From: Paramacrobiotus metropolitanus | Taxonomy: Eukaryota > Tardigrada > Eutardigrada > Parachela > Macrobiotidae | Reading direction: 5' to 3' | DNA: 64,000 nucleotides | Assembly (NCBI RefSeq): GCF_019649055.1 | Contig: NW_026570252.1 | Span: 372,001 to 436,000 of the forward strand | In this document: positions 59,331-64,000 of the stretch, piece after piece | Numbering within the stretch: the first letter of the stretch is position 1 | Layout: the number at the start of each line of letters is the position of its first letter | Position numbers and translations under genes: made by a program | The notes under the pieces: model-generated | Seen by the model: the letters and a program-made list of their open reading frames with translations, nothing else | The model's database searches: none | Told to the model about the DNA's origin: nothing

Positions 59331-61703
59331 CTACTCAACTAAGTATTCGGAAACCACATCATCGTCAATATATTTATATAACATAGCAGGGGTGTATTTC
59401 TCTAGCAAACTAAATACGAGATCCATCTCCTTTGAGCCGACCTTAGGAAAAGGAATATTTTCATATCCGTGCGGGTACGTAACAAAATTTTCCCCGATTA
59501 CTCTGCTAGTGAAGGTGCAGCCCACGCGCCGCTGCAAAGGCACAGTTTGAATGGTAAAATCAGTGGTGTTCCTTTTGAATGTTATATCATCGCACGCTTG
59601 AACAGCTGATGGTCCAGTGCTAAGTAACATGTCCCGTAGCACTGATCCATGGAAGCGATCCTTCAGTGCTTCGGTTTTCGGGATTCCTTTGCATTTGATC
59701 CGTTCTTCGCCGGTAGACATCATTTGGCAGTACGTTTTCTTTGCAAGTGCCAACCATTCGACGAAATAATTACCACCCAGATCATCGGAAAATTCACCCA
59801 ATAGATCTCCTAATGGTGGATCTGGCTTTTCTGGTTCACTAACAAACATAACGGAGTCCGTGTCGCAATAAAGTAGACGATCTTCAACTAGCCGTAGTTG
59901 TTGCAACAGCTTCAGTTGAGCCAAACCAGTAGTAAAAACACCAATATACGGATTGCAACGTTTGCTCGGGGCAGCCTAAATATAGGAAATAAAATGCTGA
60001 ATAAAGCACAAAAATAAATCAGAAGTAAATAAATTACCCAATTTTTCTTTTCCATATAGGTCACATCCAGTGCTTTGCCGTTGTTCACGATCCGAACATC
60101 TTTTGTTTCGAACGACGTATTGAAAACGATGTCCTTCATCTGCTAGTACGTAGTGCAATATTTATGTTGCTGGTACAACGCTTTCATAACAAACCTATAA
60201 GAAAATTTAATATAGCAGCACGTTTTCCAAAAATTAAAATTATTGCCTTACCTGCCCCACACGGCGTTCACCCAAATTTTTGCACAGTATTTGGCGCCTG
60301 GATTTAGCTGCACTTCGTCAGGTTCAAAAACAATTCCCAGCTTTTCAGCGTAGTTGCGACAGTAATCCCACTTCTCCTCCTCCGTCACGATGTGCGCCGG
60401 AAACCCACTATTCACAATTTTGCCACGGATTAAGTCAAGAATAAACTGAGCGAAAATTCCTCCGTCTTTGGTTTCAGGATTGAATTGCGACATTTCTTCG
60501 AAATGGTGGATCTAAAAAATGTTGCTAATTTTATACCCGTCTGATACAGCTTGTTCCATCAAAGGAGTGATCCATGCACCTTCAAGTTCCCGTTGTTCAT
60601 CTGAATGCTCGCACTGTTTGGCAATATTTACTTCTTCCGAACATGTTCTGCATAACGTGTAGACGGTTCTTCCATCTTTCAGTCGCATTGGCAACGTCGG
60701 TACAAACAAATTCTTAGGGGGAAGTACACGGCAATAAATCACGCCGTAATATTCCGATAAGTCGAACGGGTCGCCGAAGTTATTGTAAAGAATTATAGGA
60801 TGGCCCACAGGATACTTGCCGTACACCATTATTGACGGGTACAAGGATATGAAATCGAAAGCTTTTCCTTTCAGCGGTTGCGTAATTTCTTTATACATGG
60901 CAAAAATTTCCGTCCTTCCGCCAGACAAGTGGTCACGTACATTCAGTGGTGGCCGAAATTCTTTCTGCGGTATGATTTTTCCATTTTTAACCAATTCGTC
61001 GTACTCACATTCCCAGATTTCCACAAAAAATCTGCCGTAGCTTTCAATCTTTCTTTTAATCCTCAGCGTTTCCTCCCGCAATTCGCCAAAAGTGCGCATT
61101 CTGACCGTGTTCATTTTCCGCTGGTCAGGGAAGCATTTTTTGCAGCCGTGCCAAAAGCAGCCATAGAACTGATAACATGTTCCGGTGGGTTCCCAAAATC
61201 CATCGACACATATTTTATCGTCCAAGAATTTTTCGCCGGCAGCTGAACGAGCTGTCTGAAGGTGTTCCTCAGGTTGTTTCTCCTGCAACTGTCTTTCGAT
61301 ATGCGACAACCACTGAAATCCTTTGAAACTTGATTTTGTCGCCCGCCGTAACCGCCAGGAGGAATAATTCCGATGGTGTTCGGTTTTAGGTAGTGAACTT
61401 TGAATTAATACCTGCAGAATTGCTTGTCGAAGACGTAGAATCACGGCTTCCAAGAGCATGAGCACTTGCATCGTTAATGTTGGCCATGGCTACCAGATAA
61501 GCGAAATAAATTTCTTGTTTTATTTAATTTAAATGTATCATGTACGTACCTGCTTCAACTTCAGCGTTGGTAACTTCCGGCCAAGCTTCTTTTGCCATAG
61601 CTGACAAAAAAGTTCGGTCAAAAATAGCGCTTAGATTTAAATCGTCCACGTCGATGTCGTTGGTACTGCCGGTATTCGGCGTAGAAGTTGCACGAGAATC
61701 CAT
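59331..61703 (-). pseudogene. family-B DNA polymerase (viral type), five exons, two in-frame TAG
   Basis: Proposed exons: 61703-61550, 61489-61412, 61320-60252, 60194-60038, 59975-59331; total 2103 nt, 701 codons including the stop. All four introns (60, 91, 57 and 62 bp) have GT..AG ends (e.g. CAG|GTAAGG and TTATAG|G), and the phases join exactly. Palm motifs are present: YGCFWHGC before the palm, motif A DFISLYPS at about residue 233, motif B KIWVNAVWGR near 430 and motif C YCDTDS near 522. Two codons are TAG, at 60514-60512 and 60145-60143, both within conserved sequence. The 3'-5' exonuclease half expected upstream in Polinton polymerases is not visible: only about 77 poorly conserved residues precede the first conserved block. 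The polymerase would replicate the element; as written it is broken and N-terminally short. Confidence 0.82.
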
Positions 61704-62444
61704 TTTCAAGGAATCAAATGTTTAGAATTACAACGGTTCGAAATTTGAGAAGTTCAAATGATCGTGCACTGATAGACCTATAACTGATCGTGTACCTGCG
61801 GCGGCGCACTGACCACCGTCCATCCAGCTTAAGATCTGTGTTTCTTAAATTTTATGGCATATCATGCTCCATTATTGGCCACACGTGCGACTGTATTGTA
61901 TTCGGTTCATATACGACTTAAACTGCTATGCACATTGTGAAAATCGTGCATTGCACACTTTTGCCTTTATTTATGATCGCTAATGTGTACACACGATCGT
62001 TAATCAACATGTAATGTACTCAGGTGGACCGTAAATATTCAGATTTGGTTATTGTGTTTATAACACACCGTAGTATTGTTACTGATATACATGGTATACA
62101 GTTATGCGGTACGCTTGTACAGACGTAGGAATATTACATTGTTGTCCGAGCTTTCTACGTGGCGTCATGATATAACATTGGCGTCAAAGCATCACTTGGC
62201 TTAAGAATATTATTATTTCCATTGCAACCAAAAATAAGTTCATATCGCCATTGGTATCCTATCAAACTGCATGAAATACTACCGAAACATCGAAGCGACA
62301 CTAAAATATGCATTATTATTCCACAACATTACTACATGTAGCACATTCGTATTTAATACAGCTTAAATTATTCATAACACGCAGTACAGATAATGCTCAC
62401 ATTATTAGAAATCCATAATGCAACAGTTTCATTGCTAGCAGAAT
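61704..62444. other. non-coding gap upstream of the polymerase
   Basis: AT-rich, no ORF resembling an exonuclease domain on the minus strand. It holds paired motif site c. Confidence 0.5.
62160..62186 (+). promoter_or_regulatory. paired TGGCGTCA motif, site c
   Basis: TGGCGTCA at 62160-62167 and 62179-62186, 19 bp apart, with TGATATAACAT between. About 460 bp upstream of the polymerase start and 260 bp past the 3' end of the next leftward gene. Confidence 0.5.
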
Positions 62445-63552
62445 TCATTCATCAGTAATTGGCCCGTAATGAGTACCGTCATGCTCCACGATTTTTCCTC
62501 CGCGGGCGAACTGGATGTACTTCCGCTGCGGTTCCGTCCCTTCCTGAGCAGCTTGCGCTTCGTCAATGAAAAAGTAAAAGCACGGACTGCGATTCATATC
62601 GCCGGTGACATGACGCGTGCACATCTGGCGGGCCTTGGAAACTGCGTTGTGCGAGGAGATGTTGACGGCTGTCTTATCTTCAGCCACTTCCCAACAACAA
62701 CCGCACGCGTATCCACCGTATTTCTCGACCTGCTCCATTTTCTTCTTGAGAGCCGCTAACATCACGTTGTTGTGATCGCGCCACATGGGCAGCAGTCGAT
62801 CCTCGTGGCCTTCCGGCGCTTCCGGAATGCTCTGCCAATCCACGTCTCCTAACTCAGCCGCATCCATAAAAAACCAGCCGTCCCAATAGCCTGAAATCAG
62901 CAGCCGCCCGTTGCGTACGTGACGAGTCGATTCGTCGATATTAAAGTACGCGATAGTATCATCGTAAATCACTGTTGTTCGCTTCTTCCCTCGGGCTTTC
63001 TCCGGCTCCGGAAAAGCTCCAGGACCAGATGTCCGAGCTCTCTTCACACCCTTCTGCGCTTTCAAGGCCTAAAAGGGCACGCACACGCATTAGCATTATA
63101 CAGCATTGTACATTGAATGCTTATAATAAGTTGAAATTATATGTGGCGTCAGAACTTTTATATCAGGCGTCATGACGTGTATTTGCTGCGTTAAAATGTA
63201 CTTAACGTTGTTAGTAAACATAAAAAGAATTGCTTTACATTCGACTTACCTCTTTGATGTGGTACTCAAAGTTCCCAGGATCCGATGGATCCGGAAACTC
63301 CGGACTGTCAGCACGTTGTCCTGACCCAGACTGTGACCCAGCGCGAGAACCGGCAGCCGATGATGCCGCCCGGTGGACCGACGGGGCGCGCGATGACGCG
63401 TGGGATCCGGCACGGCTTGCGCTCTGTCCCGAAGCTGCTGGCTGGTTGGGCAACGTTACCCGAATGTCCGAGCTCTCTTCACACGAGATTGAACTGAAGA
63501 ACTGAGAGATTGCCAAAGAGATTGAACTGCCAAAGAGATTGAACTGAAGCAC
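62445..63552 (-). CDS. two-exon gene of unknown function at the right edge of the viral element
   Basis: Exon 2 is 63068-62445 and exon 1 ends at 63250. The donor is GAG|GTAAGT, the acceptor CCTTTTAG|G, the intron 181 bp and phase 0, and both open frames join. Exon 1 is Ser/Ala/Arg-rich (SRAGSHASSRAPSVHRAASS). Exon 2 begins basic (KKRTTVIYDD) and contains YGGYACGCCWEVAEDKT, a Cys-rich spot, then FYFFIDEAQAAQEG. There is no ATG in the exon 1 frame back to a stop near 63607, so the start lies in an unseen exon or is non-canonical; the interval given covers only what is open. I recognise no family. It could be viral or host. Paired motif site d lies in the intron. Confidence 0.5.
63144..63172 (+). 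promoter_or_regulatory. paired TGGCGTCA motif, site d
   Basis: ATGTGGCGTCA at 63141-63151 and CAGGCGTCA at 63164-63172, 21 bp between half-site starts, with GAACTTTTATAT between. It lies inside the intron of the right-edge gene and is followed by ATGACGTG, a further CRE-like half-site. Confidence 0.5.
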
Positions 63553-64000
63553 ACGTTGGGGCCGTTCGCATCCCCGCCTTTTAAATTCTTCGTCAGTTCG
63601 TCTCTAGGAGTCAGACCGAAGAAAACTGGAGGAGCACGCTTGATTATGGACCTCTCCCGGCCTTTCGGTAGCTCCGTAAATGACTATATTTGCAAGAAAA
63701 CGTACACCATGCGATTCTGTTCTGTCGATGACGCAATCCGTATTATTATCAAGCTAGGTGCCGGCGCCATTATGGCCAAAATGGACTTGAAGCACGCCTT
63801 CCGCCTCATACCTGTCAGGCCGGAAGATTGGCACCTTCTCGGGTATTGTTTCGATGACCGTTTTTATTTTGATGTGGTATTACCTTTTGGTTGCCGCTCT
63901 TCGCCCGCCATTTTCGATAGAATGGCATGTTTTTTGGAATGGATAATTCGAAACGTGTGTCATTTTCGGGATGTTCTGCACTATATGGATGATTTCTTCT
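63540..64000 (+). CDS. reverse transcriptase, DIRS-like retroelement (partial, runs off the window)
   Basis: Open frame to the window end. RT blocks in order: GGARLIMDLSRPFGSSVND, AGAIMAKMDLKHAFRLIPV (with the first catalytic Asp), LLGYCFDDRFYFDVVLPFG, CRSSPAIFDRM, and HYMDDFF at the very end (the YxDD box). The FGxRSSP and SxNDxI style is that of DIRS/tyrosine-recombinase retroelements rather than LTR or LINE RTs. RNase H and recombinase would lie beyond the window. The frame stays open upstream into 63500, so the left end is approximate. Confidence 0.82.

Larger units (their letters stand above)
49279..63250. mobile_element. Polinton/Maverick (adintovirus-like) endogenous element, about 13-14 kb
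   Basis: The interval combines a retroviral-type integrase, family-B DNA polymerase, A32-like packaging ATPase, an F54H12.2-type major capsid protein and small basic late proteins, the diagnostic Polinton/adintovirus set. Rightward genes (51137-53912) and leftward genes (54311-58155) converge near 54.2 kb. I found no adenain-like protease and no terminal inverted repeats. Outer limits are uncertain: left between about 48.9 and 50.1 kb, right between about 62.2 and 63.6 kb, where a DIRS-like RT begins. Lesions in several genes show it is not fully functional as written. Confidence 0.85.

Overview
The window is nuclear DNA of an invertebrate metazoan. Genes have spliceosomal introns with GT..AG ends, there is a rhodopsin-class GPCR and an intron-bearing histone H4 copy (both broken), and repeats fill most of the space. 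I cannot name the phylum from sequence alone. Genes are sparse, and most of the rest is AT-rich, palindrome-rich repeat DNA.

Left edge (1-1093) and right edge (about 63540-64000): pieces of retroelements. The left piece is a Gag-like ORF with a SAP domain, reading left off the window. The right piece is a DIRS-like reverse transcriptase, reading right off the window.

8-36 kb: a dispersed cluster of at least five homologous two-exon genes (8286, 18567, 24213, 28156, 33233), plus an exon-1-like relic at 29193. Each encodes a signal peptide, a short conserved ectodomain whose exon ends in an Arg codon split by a phase-2 intron, an N-glycosylation motif of the N-x-T-A type, and in most copies a C-terminal hydrophobic segment. 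I do not recognise the family. One copy carries an in-frame TAG. Another is interrupted by a 1437-bp element with a 10-bp target duplication, and removing the element restores the reading frame. A GPCR pseudogene (20659-21916) and a frameshifted histone H4 (22389-22701) lie inside the cluster.

36-48 kb: almost gene-free. It holds interspersed repeat families (called Rep-A and Rep-B here), a hAT-like MITE, hairpins, and a GC-rich relic of an RT-linked nuclease domain (48034-48880).

49-63 kb: an endogenous Polinton/Maverick (adintovirus-like) element of about 13-14 kb. Rightward genes: an unknown 249-aa protein, a small membrane protein, the packaging ATPase, a small basic late protein and a 234-aa late protein. 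Leftward genes: the double-jelly-roll-type major capsid protein, a basic pVI/pX-like protein, a penton-like protein, a retroviral-type integrase, a Cys/His protein and a family-B DNA polymerase. A further leftward two-exon gene and an LRR membrane protein lie at the edges. The polymerase is split by four short introns and lacks a recognisable exonuclease half. Several genes carry one or two breaks (in-frame stop or frameshift) while others are intact, so the copy looks young and lightly decayed. Four copies of a paired TGGCGTCA-like motif, 19-21 bp apart, sit between or inside its genes and may be its own regulatory signal.
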